A stretch of 52,889 nt of DNA from Halobacteriales archaeon QH_6_64_20. Lineage in GTDB: Archaea > Halobacteriota > Halobacteria > Halobacteriales > Halococcaceae. Where the stretch lies: contig PXQR01000111.1 in NCBI GenBank assembly GCA_003021235.1, positions 27,454-80,342 on the forward strand, read 5' to 3'. The notes under the pieces are model-generated. The model saw only the letters and a program-made list of their open reading frames with translations. It was not told the origin of the DNA and searched no databases. Positions 20,180 to 31,591 of this stretch are shown piece by piece (positions within the stretch are counted from its first letter, which is position 1; each line of letters opens with the position of its first letter). The position numbers and the translations under genes were made by a program.

Positions 20180-21364
20180 ATGGTTCGAACCCTCGACGAC
20201 CTCGCGCTCGACGGGGTCACCGTCGGGGTGCGTATCGACGTCAACAGCCCGCTTTCGGGCGGGGAGCTCGCCGACGACGCCCGACTGCGCGCGCACGTCG
20301 ACACCCTCGAGGAGCTACTCGACCGCGGGGGGCGCGTCGCAGTGCTCGCCCACCAGGGCCGACCCGGCGGCGAGGATTTCTCCTCGCTCTCGCCCCATGC
20401 CGCCCGCTTGGACGAGTTGCTGGAGTTTCCGGTATCCTACACCGACGCGCTCTGGTCGGCGGACGCACGCGAACGGATCGCGGCGCTCTCGCCAGGGGAA
20501 GCGCTCGTACTGGAAAACACCCGGTTTTACGCCGAGGAGTACATGGAACTGTCCCCCGAACGGAGCGCCCGGACCCATCTGGTCGAACGCCTCGCCCCTG
20601 CGTTCGGCGCCTTCGTCAACGACGCGTTCGCCGCCGCCCATCGCTCCCAGCCCTCCTTGGTCGGCTTTCCCCAGGTCGTACCGGGGTATGCCGGTCGCGT
20701 GATGGAACGCGAACTCGATGTCTTGGGAACGGTCGCCGAAACGCCGACGCCACGGGTCTACGTGCTCGGCGGCACGAAGGTCGGCGACTCGATCGCGGTC
20801 GCGCGAAGCGTGCTCGAACGCGGCCTCGCCGATCGGATCCTCACTACCGGCGTCGTCGGGAACGTTTTCCTGCTCGCCGACGGCGTCGAGCTCGGAACGC
20901 CGAGTGCGGAGTTCATCTACGAAGGAGGCTACTTCGACGAGATCGACGCGGCGAGCGATCTCTTGGAGAGCTATGAGGTAATCGAACTCCCGACCGACGT
21001 CGCGGTCGACCGTGACGGCGAGCGCGAGGAGGTCTCGGTAGGCGACCTGCCGGCCGACGCACCCGCCAAAGACGTCGGCAGTGAGACGATCGCGGGCTAC
21101 TCGCTGGTACTCGAAAACGCCGGAACAGTGGTACTAAACGGACCTGCCGGGGTGTTCGAGGAGCCGGCGTTCGCCCGTGGCACCGAGGGGATCTACGAGG
21201 CGGCGACGCGGGCGACTCACAGCATCGTCGGCGGCGGCGACACCGCGGCAGCGCTCCGTCGATTGGGACTCACGGGCTTCGATCACGTGAGCACCGGCGG
21301 CGGGGCGGCGCTTCGGATGCTCACCGACGAACAAATGCCCGCCGTCGAGGCACTCCGGCAGTGA
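20180..21364 (+). CDS. pgk: phosphoglycerate kinase
   Basis: VTVGVRIDVNSPL...VAVLAHQGRPGGEDFSSLSPHAARL...VLENTRFYAEE...FVNDAFAAAHRSQPSLVGFP...VLNGPAGVFE...SIVGGGDTAAALRRLG...STGGGAALRML. Confidence 0.95.
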   Translation: MVRTLDDLALDGVTVGVRIDVNSPLSGGELADDARLRAHVDTLEELLDRGGRVAVLAHQGRPGGEDFSSLSPHAARLDELLEFPVSYTDALWSADARERIAALSPGEALVLENTRFYAEEYMELSPERSARTHLVERLAPAFGAFVNDAFAAAHRSQPSLVGFPQVVPGYAGRVMERELDVLGTVAETPTPRVYVLGGTKVGDSIAVARSVLERGLADRILTTGVVGNVFLLADGVELGTPSAEFIYEGGYFDEIDAASDLLESYEVIELPTDVAVDRDGEREEVSVGDLPADAPAKDVGSETIAGYSLVLENAGTVVLNGPAGVFEEPAFARGTEGIYEAATRATHSIVGGGDTAAALRRLGLTGFDHVSTGGGAALRMLTDEQMPAVEALRQ

Positions 21365-22173
21365 CCGATCCCGGCACCGACGGAAACGAGAGGACCGACA
21401 CCGAGTCCGACGTCGATACCGATGGCGACGCCGATACCGAATCCGGCCGTGATCGTCGATCGCCGGCGGCCGAGGTCACGATCGATGCCCCGGACGTCGA
21501 GACCGCCGAACGCCTGGCAGCGTGGTGGGTCGTCCTCGCCAACGAACAGCGCGTACACGACTCGCACCTGCTCGGCGATCCCAACAGGCGATTGATCGAG
21601 GAGGCGATGGCTCGCCATATCGTCACCGATGGTCTGCTCGTCGCTCGGGTCGATTCCCCGCGCGTTCCGAGCACGCCCGGCGATCGAACGACCGGGGCGA
21701 ACGAAGAGCGAACGACCGAGGCGGATAGGAGAGACAGAACGGACGGGAGGGACGGGGCGGGCGAGAAAGGAAGAACGGACGAGAGAGAGCCGACGGACGG
21801 CATCGTCGGGTTCGTGATGTTCGGCCCGGAGACGGGCAGTTACGAACAGTCGGTCGACCGGGGGATCATCGAGAACGTCTTCGTCCGCGCCGACTACCGG
21901 AATCGCGGGATCGGCGGAGCACTACTGGGGGCCGCCGAGGACGCCCTCGCCGAGAGTGGGGTCGATACGATCGCACTCGAAGTCATGGCGGACAACGAGG
22001 CCGCCCGACGGCTATACCGTCGACACGGCTACCGCTCCCACCGGATCGAACTCGAAGCGCCCGTCGAACGGCTCGGTACCGGGGCCGAACCCGATACCGA
22101 AGCCGAGGACGGATCCGAACCCGAACGTGACTCCGAACCCGGAAGCGATAGGCACACAAACGAGCGCGAGTAG
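21361..22173 (+). CDS. GNAT-family N-acetyltransferase with charged low-complexity insert and tails
   Basis: GIIENVFVRADYRNRGIGGALLGAAEDALAESGVDTIALEVMADNEAARRLYRRHGYRSHRIEL; ATGA-type overlap with pgk. Confidence 0.85.
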   Translation: MTDPGTDGNERTDTESDVDTDGDADTESGRDRRSPAAEVTIDAPDVETAERLAAWWVVLANEQRVHDSHLLGDPNRRLIEEAMARHIVTDGLLVARVDSPRVPSTPGDRTTGANEERTTEADRRDRTDGRDGAGEKGRTDEREPTDGIVGFVMFGPETGSYEQSVDRGIIENVFVRADYRNRGIGGALLGAAEDALAESGVDTIALEVMADNEAARRLYRRHGYRSHRIELEAPVERLGTGAEPDTEAEDGSEPERDSEPGSDRHTNERE

Positions 22174-22183
22174 GAGTACTCGT

Positions 22184-22257
22184 GCCAGGGGAGCTTGGGC
22201 GGTGCAAGCACTCGATTTGTAATCGAGACTCCGTGGGTTCGAATCCCACCCCTGGCT
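22184..22257 (+). tRNA. tRNA-Thr (anticodon TGT)
   Basis: gccaggggagcttgggcggtgcaagcactcgatttgtaatcgagactccgtgggttcgaatcccacccctggct; ctcga-tttgtaa-tcgag anticodon arm; acceptor stem pairs. Confidence 0.93.
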
Positions 22258-22457
22258 ACTCACACTGAATATGGTCGCCTACACTGGCCCATCGCTCGGC
22301 GAGTATTGGCCTGTGCCGTCGAACGGGCGTGCTCGAATTCCCGTCGCCCGGGTTTCGACTGCTTTCCTTCGTCGGGGTGCTACTCCGTCAACCCTTGACT
22401 TCCAACTCGACAATGAGATTCGGAACCTGAGTGGAACAGTGGCCGTTCAGGCCTCGT

Positions 22458-23157
22458 TTACGACTCCACTGTCCGCCATGCACTCAAGTTCCCGTTCGAC
22501 ATCGAGGCGTTGGCCGCCCCGTCGGTTGTGACGATGAGGTCGAACGGCATCTGAGCCGGTTCGTCGCCGGGGTCACGTACCCCGCGGCGAACGCACTGTA
22601 GGCAGTGCCGCCCTCAACGCTCACGTCGTAGCTGGCCATGATGGGACCGGTGTTGTCCTCGGTCGTAGCACGGATGTCAAGCGTGTAGCTGCCCGGCGGC
22701 ACCTCGACGTAGTCGGTCGCGTTACCGAAGGTAACGTTATCGGCGATCGTCGCGGCCAGCGTGTACGCGCCCGCTTCGAGCGTCACGTTGTCATCGAAGA
22801 CGACCGCGCTCTCGTTGCCGGCCGCCGTGATCCGCACGGCGTACTCGCCCGGCGGCACCGAACTGTAGTTGCTAATCGTTCCGAAGGAGACGTTCTCGAG
22901 GAACGTCTCGTTGTTCACGTAGACGTCAACGTTCGGCGCATCGGGCGACATATGAGCCACCCGCAACGAACTGCTGTTGTTCATCCCGCCCATCTGTTCG
23001 CTTCGATCGCCTCGTCGGTCGTGACTTCTCCGGCGGTCGCCCCGCCCACACCCAGATAGCCGGCGGATGCCAGCATCACTGCCGCTAAATCGACCGCGAG
23101 TATACGTTTCGATCGGAGAGCTGTACTGATTCTGGCAAGTGTTCTGTCGGTCGTCAT
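22458..23157 (-). pseudogene. secreted DUF4397-like domain protein, split by two frameshifts
   Basis: Signal part MTTDRTLARISTALRSKRILAVDLAAVMLASAGYLGVGGATAGEV; central MSPDAPNVDVYVNNETFLENVSFGTISNYSSVPPGEYAVRITAAG...; tail GDEPAQMPFDLIVTTDGAANASMSNGNLSAWRTVES* in a third frame segment. Confidence 0.7.
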
Positions 23158-23447
23158 TTCGACGGGTATATCACCGTTCGCCAACATGATAAGGAATCGT
23201 AGATGGTTTCTATAGCATAACTATAACTTTTAGTCCTGGAGAGAACCGGGCTACCGCTAGGTCCCTCAGCAACACGGGTACAGTAATGTGACAATTTTTA
23301 TATCAATTACGTATGATTTTGTTTAACCGATATGTCGGAGAGCAGGCGTGCGGACGAGCGGGACGAACGAGGCTCGGCTCCGGCTCTCGGTCCCGACTGG
23401 AGTCGCTTCCGTGCTACGTACTGATCGTGTCGGTCTCGTGTCAGCTC

Positions 23448-23711
23448 TCAGTAGCGGTACTCCTCGTCGAACGTGCCTCTGGTCGTATCCGAACCCCAGA
23501 GCACGGTCGTCGCGATCCCGATAGCGACGGCGGTCTCGATGACGAACACGAGTCCGATCCCGACGAGCGGCGAGAGACCCGATTGCTCGATGAGCCACTG
23601 GCCGGGCGCGAGCAACATCGAAATAGCGATAACACCCAGCACGATCACGATCGCCCACCGTACCGGGCCGAACGTCCCCCAGGGACTTCGATTACGGTCG
23701 TCGCTCACGAT
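23448..23711 (-). CDS. small two-TM membrane protein
   Basis: (V)SDDRNRSPWGTFGPVRWAIVIVLGVIAISMLLAPGQWLIEQSGLSPLVGIGLVFVIETAVAIGIATTVLWGSDTTRGTFDEEYRY; GTG start likely. Confidence 0.55.
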   Translation of the reverse strand: MVSDDRNRSPWGTFGPVRWAIVIVLGVIAISMLLAPGQWLIEQSGLSPLVGIGLVFVIETAVAIGIATTVLWGSDTTRGTFDEEYRY

Positions 23712-23959
23712 CGATCCTCTCTGTACGGTTCGGTCGTATCCGCTCGCCGGTTTGTACTGCGACCCGTTCTCCGGGAGTCCGAGAAACCCGAGAGCCTCCG
23801 GAGTTCGCGGTCGGGACGCTTCGAGCGCATACCACTCGTTCGTGCTCGGAACCGATAGACGTGTCGGGGCTCGACGGAACGAGGCAAGAGGCGGTGAACC
23901 GAGCCGATCCGGCGTCGGGTCGGCGAGGCGTTTTTGTCCGGGCCGAACCGCTCTCACTC

Positions 23960-24136
23960 ATGGACACTGTTCGGCTGGTGCTCGCGGTCCACGTCCTCGC
24001 CTCACTGATCTTTTTCGTCGGTGCCGGGCAGTTCCTGCTCGACGGCGAACTGGCCGGCGCGGCGCTCCAGTCGCTCATCGGGGTGTTGATCGTCGGACTG
24101 GGCGTTGCGATCTCCCGGATCGTCGCCCGGCGGTAG
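23960..24136 (+). CDS. small two-TM membrane protein
   Basis: MDTVRLVLAVHVLASLIFFVGAGQFLLDGELAGAALQSLIGVLIVGLGVAISRIVARR. Confidence 0.6.
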   Translation: MDTVRLVLAVHVLASLIFFVGAGQFLLDGELAGAALQSLIGVLIVGLGVAISRIVARR

Positions 24137-24311
24137 CTGAGTCGTAGGGAAACCGAGCCGACGTCGATATGGCGAGGAACTCCGAGAGCGCCGTTCCGGT
24201 GAGGCTGTTCGCTTATCCGGCCTCGTCGACGAACGAGCGGAAACCGCTATCGGACGGACGATCGGTTGCCGCAAGGCCACCCCTTAGGTACGGATGGGTC
24301 CTCCTCTGCCT

Positions 24312-25034
24312 ATGTCGTTCGAGGCGACTATCACGTCGATCCATCAGATGACGCCGGAAGTAAAACAGTTCGTCGTGCGGGCCGACGAGGAGTTCGAGTA
24401 CGAACCCGGCCAGCATACTACCGTGCAGTTCGATCCCGAGGAAGCAGGTATCGACGCCGAGGAAGACGGCGACGTAGTCCGACCCTATACGGCGACGAAC
24501 CTCCCGGGAACGAACGCGATCACGCTGGCGATCAAGCGCTACGACGAGGGTACCGCTTCGGTCTACATGCACGAGCGAGACACCGACGACACGATCACGC
24601 TCGGCGACCTGAGTGGAAACCTCACGCTCCGGGACACCGACGAGGACGTTGTCTTCGTCTCCACAGGCACGGGAATCACGCCGATTATCCCCATGTTGCG
24701 CCAGTACGTCGAGGAGGGAACCGGAGAGATACACTTCTTCTACGGCGAGAAAACCCAGGAGAACATCATGTACCGTGAGACGATCGACGCGCTCGATGCC
24801 CAAAACGAGAACCTCTCGGTCGTCTACTCGCTGTCGGACGAGGACTGGGACGGCCCGACCGGCCACGTCCAAGAGCACATCGAGGAGTACATCGAGGACC
24901 TCGACGATCGGCGCTATTACACCTGTGGCGTCCCACAGATGGTCGTCGACACGAAAGAACGCCTCGACGAGTTGGGCGTTCCCGACGATCACGTCGTCAG
25001 CGAAGGCTGGGAGGACGGCGCGGTCGAGGACTGA
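24312..25034 (+). CDS. ferredoxin-NADP reductase-type FAD/NAD(P)-binding oxidoreductase
   Basis: YEPGQHTTVQFD...RPYTATNLPG...VFVSTGTGITPIIPMLRQYVEEG...YYTCGVPQMVVDTKERLDELGV. Confidence 0.88.
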   Translation: MSFEATITSIHQMTPEVKQFVVRADEEFEYEPGQHTTVQFDPEEAGIDAEEDGDVVRPYTATNLPGTNAITLAIKRYDEGTASVYMHERDTDDTITLGDLSGNLTLRDTDEDVVFVSTGTGITPIIPMLRQYVEEGTGEIHFFYGEKTQENIMYRETIDALDAQNENLSVVYSLSDEDWDGPTGHVQEHIEEYIEDLDDRRYYTCGVPQMVVDTKERLDELGVPDDHVVSEGWEDGAVED

Positions 25035-25206
25035 GCAGTCGAAAGAGTAACTCGCGTTTCTCGCCGAACGGCGGCCGTCGTATCGAAGGATCCGCCGAGT
25101 CCCTGACTCGTCTCGGCCGATCCGTTGAACCTACTACCGGGGAACGATCGCGGCCTGAAAGCTTATATTTTACCACTCACATTATCCGGTTAAGGTTGCA
25201 TTACCG

Positions 25207-26388
25207 ATGGACGACAGAGGTTCCCTCCACCACGCGAACGAACGGATACCGGACGTAGGCGTCTCGCGGCGACGGATACTCGCCGGCGTGGGTTCGGGCG
25301 CGCTCGCGCTCGCCGGTTTCAGTGCCACCGCCAGCGCAGCCCCATCGCGCTCGCTCGTCGTCGAAGCCACCGGCGAGTTCGCCCAGTACGACTTCACCGT
25401 GAGCGAAGGCCTGGCGTCGAGGTCGCATTTCGACGGGCGAACCGACTGGGTCTGGCAGTCGAGCGGCGGCGGGACGGTCGACGGGCAAGGACGCGACGAG
25501 TTCGTCTTCGCGGGCGAGATCACCGCTTTCTCGCACGACGGCCCGCTCCGCGTGACTGTCGACGGCGAGGTCGTCGATCCAGCTACGCTCGGCGGGACCA
25601 CCGGCACCGGCGCTGCTGTCGGCGGCGCTGGGACCGACGTCACTAACGCCAACACTGACGCCGACGCTGATACCGAGGTCGATGCCGATACCGAGACTGA
25701 CGCCGACACCGATACTAATAGTACCGACGACGAACGCGAGACCGTACAGGTCGTCCTCTCGTTCGACGACGGCGAACCGTCGGCGAAGACCGGAGCCAAG
25801 CCGATCATGGACGAGTACGGCTATCCCGGCGTCACCGGTATCTCGACCGGCCGGATCGCCCAGGACGGCGAGGACGACGAACTGACCGTCGCCCAACTCG
25901 AGGAGATGCAGGCGGACGACTGGGAGGTCGCGAGCCACACCGTCACGCATCCCGATCTCACCGAGATCCCGACCGAGGAGGTCCACGAGGAGTGTCGTCA
26001 GTCCCGCCAGTTCATCGCCGAGAACGGCCTCCTCCCGCCGGATCCGACGCTGATCTATCCTTCCGGCGGGGTGAACGACGAAATCGCGGAGATCGCGAGT
26101 GAGTACTACACGTATGGGTTCGGGGGCGGCGAGGACGACCCGACCGACGGCATCGACCAGCCCCTCCAGATCAGCCGAGCGGCGGGCGAGGTCCCGAGCG
26201 AGGGCCGCGAGCAGATCGATCGGGCGATCGAACGGGGCGGCGTGTCGGTACTCATGTTTCACCGGATCGGCTCGTCGTTCGACGAACCGAAGGACAGCGA
26301 CATGCCCGAGGACGAGTTCGCCGAGTTGATCGGCTATATCGACGAGCAGGGGGATGCGCTCGAAGTCGTCACGGCCTCGGGACTGTAG
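25207..26388 (+). CDS. Tat-exported polysaccharide deacetylase-family protein
   Basis: SRRRILAGVGSGALALAGFSATASA; VVLSFDDGEPSAKTGAKPIMDEYGYPGVTGI...WEVASHTVTHPDLTEI...YPSGGVND. Confidence 0.88.
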   Translation: MDDRGSLHHANERIPDVGVSRRRILAGVGSGALALAGFSATASAAPSRSLVVEATGEFAQYDFTVSEGLASRSHFDGRTDWVWQSSGGGTVDGQGRDEFVFAGEITAFSHDGPLRVTVDGEVVDPATLGGTTGTGAAVGGAGTDVTNANTDADADTEVDADTETDADTDTNSTDDERETVQVVLSFDDGEPSAKTGAKPIMDEYGYPGVTGISTGRIAQDGEDDELTVAQLEEMQADDWEVASHTVTHPDLTEIPTEEVHEECRQSRQFIAENGLLPPDPTLIYPSGGVNDEIAEIASEYYTYGFGGGEDDPTDGIDQPLQISRAAGEVPSEGREQIDRAIERGGVSVLMFHRIGSSFDEPKDSDMPEDEFAELIGYIDEQGDALEVVTASGL

Positions 26389-26476
26389 CCGTTCCCCTTC
26401 GGTCGGCGCGATCCGAGTCCTCCGGTCCCGACGGCGAGGGAGGCGAGTCGGCCGATCGGTCGAGTGCGATCGCCCG

Positions 26477-27715
<1,239 letters not shown>

Positions 27716-28747
27716 TCAGCGAACCCCGTCGTCGTCGGCGTCGGCGTCGGCGTCAGCGCTACCGTCCGTCCCAGTACCCGAGCGCGTTTCCCTCCTCGAA
27801 TCCGATCCCGTCGTCGCGTTCGTCTCCGTGCTCGTATCTGTGACCTCGTTCGAGCGCGAGCCGCCGTCGACGGCGATCGAGTCGGCATCGGCGTCGGCCG
27901 AGCCGGCGACTCGCCGCGGGGCATCGACGGCTTCGATCTCGTCGATTTGGCCGTCCATGAGGTGGACGATGCGCTCGGCGTGTTCGGCGACGTGGCGCTC
28001 GTGGGTTACCATGAGTACCGTATTACCGGCGTCGTGCAGTCGCTCGAACAGGCCGAGGATCTCGCTTCCGGTGTCGGTATCGAGGTTCCCCGTGGGTTCG
28101 TCGGCGAGGACGATCTCGGGGTCGTTCGCGAGCGCCCGGGCGATCGCGACGCGCTGGCGTTGCCCCCCCGAAAGCTCGGTCGGCTGGTGGGTGAGTCGGT
28201 CGCCGAGGCCGACCTGGGCGAGCAAGTCCTCGGCACGGTCGTCGCGTTCGGTTCGCGAGCGGCCGCGAAAGACCATCGGGAGGGCGACGTTCTCGGCGGC
28301 GGTGAGCCGGGGCATCAGATTGAACGTCTGGAAGACGAAGCCGACTTTCTCGCCCCGTAGCGTCGCCTTGCCGTCCCCCGCGAGGGAAGCGACATCCTCG
28401 CCGCCGACCTCCACTCGGCCCTCGGTGGGCGTATCGAGACACCCCACCAGGTTCATCAGCGTGCTCTTGCCCGATCCGCTCGGGCCCATGACCGCCGTGT
28501 ACGATCCGGAGGGAACGGCCAGCGAGACGTCGTCGAGCGCGTGGACCGGTTCGCCGAGGTGGTAGGTTTTCGTGACGTCGCGTAATTCGACAGCGGTTTC
28601 GCCCGCGGCGGGGTCGCTACCGATGTCGGTGTCGCTTGCCTCCTCATCGTCGGCCTCCTCACCGTCGGTGTCGACGCTGCCGTCGCCGATGCCGGCGCTT
28701 CCAACGTCGCCGGCGAGCGAGTCGGTCGTCCCGTCCCGGTCGGTCAT
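27716..28747 (-). CDS. MacB/LolD-type ABC transporter ATP-binding protein with acidic tails
   Basis: VMGPSGSGKSTLMNLVGCLDTPTEG...LSGGQRQRVAIARALANDPEIVLADEPTGNLDTDTG. Confidence 0.93.
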   Translation of the reverse strand: MTDRDGTTDSLAGDVGSAGIGDGSVDTDGEEADDEEASDTDIGSDPAAGETAVELRDVTKTYHLGEPVHALDDVSLAVPSGSYTAVMGPSGSGKSTLMNLVGCLDTPTEGRVEVGGEDVASLAGDGKATLRGEKVGFVFQTFNLMPRLTAAENVALPMVFRGRSRTERDDRAEDLLAQVGLGDRLTHQPTELSGGQRQRVAIARALANDPEIVLADEPTGNLDTDTGSEILGLFERLHDAGNTVLMVTHERHVAEHAERIVHLMDGQIDEIEAVDAPRRVAGSADADADSIAVDGGSRSNEVTDTSTETNATTGSDSRRETRSGTGTDGSADADADADDDGVR

Positions 28748-28902
28748 TACGCGCGGCTACGGAGCGGCCGCATGAGGGGTTGTCGGTCGCCGCTGTCGGT
28801 TCCCAGGGCCACCTCCGGTCGTGAGCCGACGTCGGCATCGACGCCGACGCGACAGTGCTACGACCGCGAGGAGGTATCGGCGCTTTCGGTGCCCTTGGGC
28901 CG

Positions 28903-29091
28903 CTAGCGCCCGTCGTTCCACTCCTTCAGACAGGTCTCGTCGCAGAAGTGACGCGTCTCTGTCACCCCCTCTTCGACCCAGGTCACGACGCGGTGGGTCG
29001 GTTCGTCGACGATCGGGTCGTCACAGCTCGCACAGTGCGGGGCGTTCTCCGCGGTTACGTCGGTGCCGAGATCGGACGTCGGGTCCACCAT
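28903..29091 (-). CDS. small zinc-finger protein
   Basis: MVDPTSDLGTDVTAENAPHCASCDDPIVDEPTHRVVTWVEEGVTETRHFCDETCLKEWNDGR. Confidence 0.7.
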   Translation of the reverse strand: MVDPTSDLGTDVTAENAPHCASCDDPIVDEPTHRVVTWVEEGVTETRHFCDETCLKEWNDGR

Positions 29092-29514
29092 TCGTACCCC
29101 CACCCACTCGGCGGACGTACTTACGTGATGCTCTCCGCCGGCGAGAACGGGGAGGTGACGACACCGACGTCCGACGCGGCCGGACCGAGGTCAGACACCG
29201 TCGTCACACGACGATACGGACGGTACTGATGGGGCTCGATCGAGTACAACCGCGCGGACGGCGGAGTGGTGTAGTGCTCCCGGCGCTGTCTTTCCGCCTC
29301 CTGAAAGGACCTATCGTATCGATAGCGAACGATCCTCGGCGCGGACTCGAACGCGTACGCTGGTGAAACCCTCGGACGAAGCGAGCATACGACCGGAATC
29401 GACTCTCGTGGACCCGAACAACGCCGATCAGGCCGTAGACAGGCCTATCGACGAACTCGAAGGGCTCGAAGAACTCCGTTCCGACCCTGAATCGGACGAA
29501 GAAAGCATAAATTT

Positions 29515-31539
29515 ATGAACTATACTAACAGGAAACGCGACGAGAGCACTCCGATGAACGGGCCAGAACAGCCGTCGATTCCCGCTCGCAAGCGAGGCGA
29601 CGACCGGATCGACGTCCTGTGTGTCGACGATGGCCCGGACGTCGCCGACGCCACGGCACTCGGCCTCGGTCGGGAGAGCGACCGGTTCGTTGTCGAGACG
29701 GCCACCGATCCGAGCGAAGGACTCGACGTCCTCCGAGCGGGCGACGTCGACTGCGTCGTCAGCGAGCATCGAATGACCGGTACAAGCGGGCTCGACTTTC
29801 CGATCGCCGTCCGCGAGCAGTACCCCCACCTGCCGATCGTCCTCTTTGCGCGGAAGGAAGGCGGTGACGTAGGGGGCGAAGCGATCCCGGGGGGCGTCAC
29901 CGACTGCTCCCGGAAGAAGGCAGGCACCGCCCAGTACGCGGTGCTGGCCGAGCGCGTCGAAGACGCGGTCGAGGAGGCCCGCGACCGTGACCGACTCGAA
30001 CGGACCTGTCGGTGGTTCCGCACGCTCGCGGAGCGTTCGTCGGCCCTTCTCCTCGTCGTCGACGAGAACGGAACCGTCGTCTATCGAAGCGGGACGAACG
30101 ACCCGGTGCTCGGGACTGCCCCCGGCGAGACCGTCGGTAGCCACGTGTTCGAGGAGTTCGTTCATCCCGACGACCGCGGGCGAGCGAGCGACCGGTTCGA
30201 TCGACTCGCGAACGACCCCGACGTCGACACCACGCGACTGGAGTTCCGCGCGGAAGACGCCGACGGCTCCTGGCGACAGGTGGAGGCGACGGCCTCCGAC
30301 CGGCGGGACACGCTCGTCGAGGGCTTCGTCGTCACGATCCGGGACATCACCGACCTGAAAGAACGCGAACGCCAGTTCGAGACGCTCCACGAGGCCAGCC
30401 AGGAGTTGATGGGTGCAGTCACCGAACCCGAGATCGCAGCCGTCACCGCCGACGCCGCGGAGAACGTCCTCGGTTACGCGAACACGACCGTCAGACTCTA
30501 CGACGAGGCGGCGGGCGTGTTGCGAACGGTGACGGCGACCGAGGGGTCGGTCTCACAGGCCGGCGAGCGACCCGATTACGACGTCGACGGCGACACGCCG
30601 GCCGCACGGGTGTTCACGAGCGGCGAACCGGAGATCTATCACGACCTCACGGAGGTCGGGGACGGCTACGACCGCGGCGGTCTCGTCTCCGGCATGTATC
30701 TCCCGATCGGAGAGCACGGCGTCATGAGCATGGGCGGCACCACCACCGACGCCTTCGGCGAGACGGACCAGCGAGTCGTCGGCGTTCTCGCCAAACTCGC
30801 GGCCGAAGCGCTCACGCGCGTCACGGCGGCCACCGAACTCCGGCACAAGAACGAACGACTCGACGAAGAGCGCGAAAAGGTGGCCGCCGAACGCGAGAAA
30901 CTCACGCTGTTGAACCGCGTTCTCAGACACCACGTGCTGAACGGGATGGCCGTCGTTGCCGGCCACGCCGAGTCCGGGAAAGCTCGGGCCGATCCGGAGC
31001 TGCGGTCGGAGCTGGACGTGATCACGGATCGAGTCGAGGACGTCGTTGCCTTCGTCGAGAACGTCCGCGTGTTCATCGACCGGATCGCGGGCGAGGGCGA
31101 CCGTCCGCTCGAAGCGATGGACCTCGCTCGAGCGCTCGAGGACGGACTCGACGCCGCTCGCGGCGGGCGCTCGACGACGATCGCCGGCCAGGTACCGGGC
31201 GACGTCTACGTGATGGCCGACGAACTGCTACCGAAGGCGTTCGAACCCCTCCTGGCGAACGTTCTCGATCACGAGGAGGGCAACGAGCAGGTCGCGGTGT
31301 CGGTCGACACGGGGACCGATACCGTCACCGTCGCCATCGAGGGCGACGGAGGAAGCGTCCCCCGGGAGGCGGGAGCCGACCCCTTCGAGTGGGACCCATG
31401 GCACAGTTCGAACCCAGCCGGCGGCGTCGATCTCAGTCTCGCGGCGACGATCGTCGAGCAGTACGGCGGTTCGATCCGAGCCGAGACCGACGAACCCGGG
31501 AAAGCGGTCTTTCGAGTCGAGTTGCCGCGAGCGGTCTGA
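29515..31539 (+). CDS. hybrid sensor histidine kinase (receiver-PAS-GAF-HisKA/HATPase)
   Basis: IDVLCVDDGPDVADATALGL receiver; PAS VDENGTVVYRSG...HPDDRGRASDRFDRL; GAF; H-box VLRHHVLNGMAVVAGHAE; HATPase ...GGVDLSLAATIVEQYGGSIRAE. Confidence 0.85.
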   Translation: MNYTNRKRDESTPMNGPEQPSIPARKRGDDRIDVLCVDDGPDVADATALGLGRESDRFVVETATDPSEGLDVLRAGDVDCVVSEHRMTGTSGLDFPIAVREQYPHLPIVLFARKEGGDVGGEAIPGGVTDCSRKKAGTAQYAVLAERVEDAVEEARDRDRLERTCRWFRTLAERSSALLLVVDENGTVVYRSGTNDPVLGTAPGETVGSHVFEEFVHPDDRGRASDRFDRLANDPDVDTTRLEFRAEDADGSWRQVEATASDRRDTLVEGFVVTIRDITDLKERERQFETLHEASQELMGAVTEPEIAAVTADAAENVLGYANTTVRLYDEAAGVLRTVTATEGSVSQAGERPDYDVDGDTPAARVFTSGEPEIYHDLTEVGDGYDRGGLVSGMYLPIGEHGVMSMGGTTTDAFGETDQRVVGVLAKLAAEALTRVTAATELRHKNERLDEEREKVAAEREKLTLLNRVLRHHVLNGMAVVAGHAESGKARADPELRSELDVITDRVEDVVAFVENVRVFIDRIAGEGDRPLEAMDLARALEDGLDAARGGRSTTIAGQVPGDVYVMADELLPKAFEPLLANVLDHEEGNEQVAVSVDTGTDTVTVAIEGDGGSVPREAGADPFEWDPWHSSNPAGGVDLSLAATIVEQYGGSIRAETDEPGKAVFRVELPRAV

Positions 31540-31591
31540 CCTACCGGACGGGTCAGGTCGTCGAGTGCTTCGTGGTGAGGTTCGAACGCAC

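Noticed and set aside
23190-23340. AT-rich stretch possibly of foreign origin
   Set aside because: Short and located between divergent 5' ends; consistent with an ordinary promoter-containing intergenic region.
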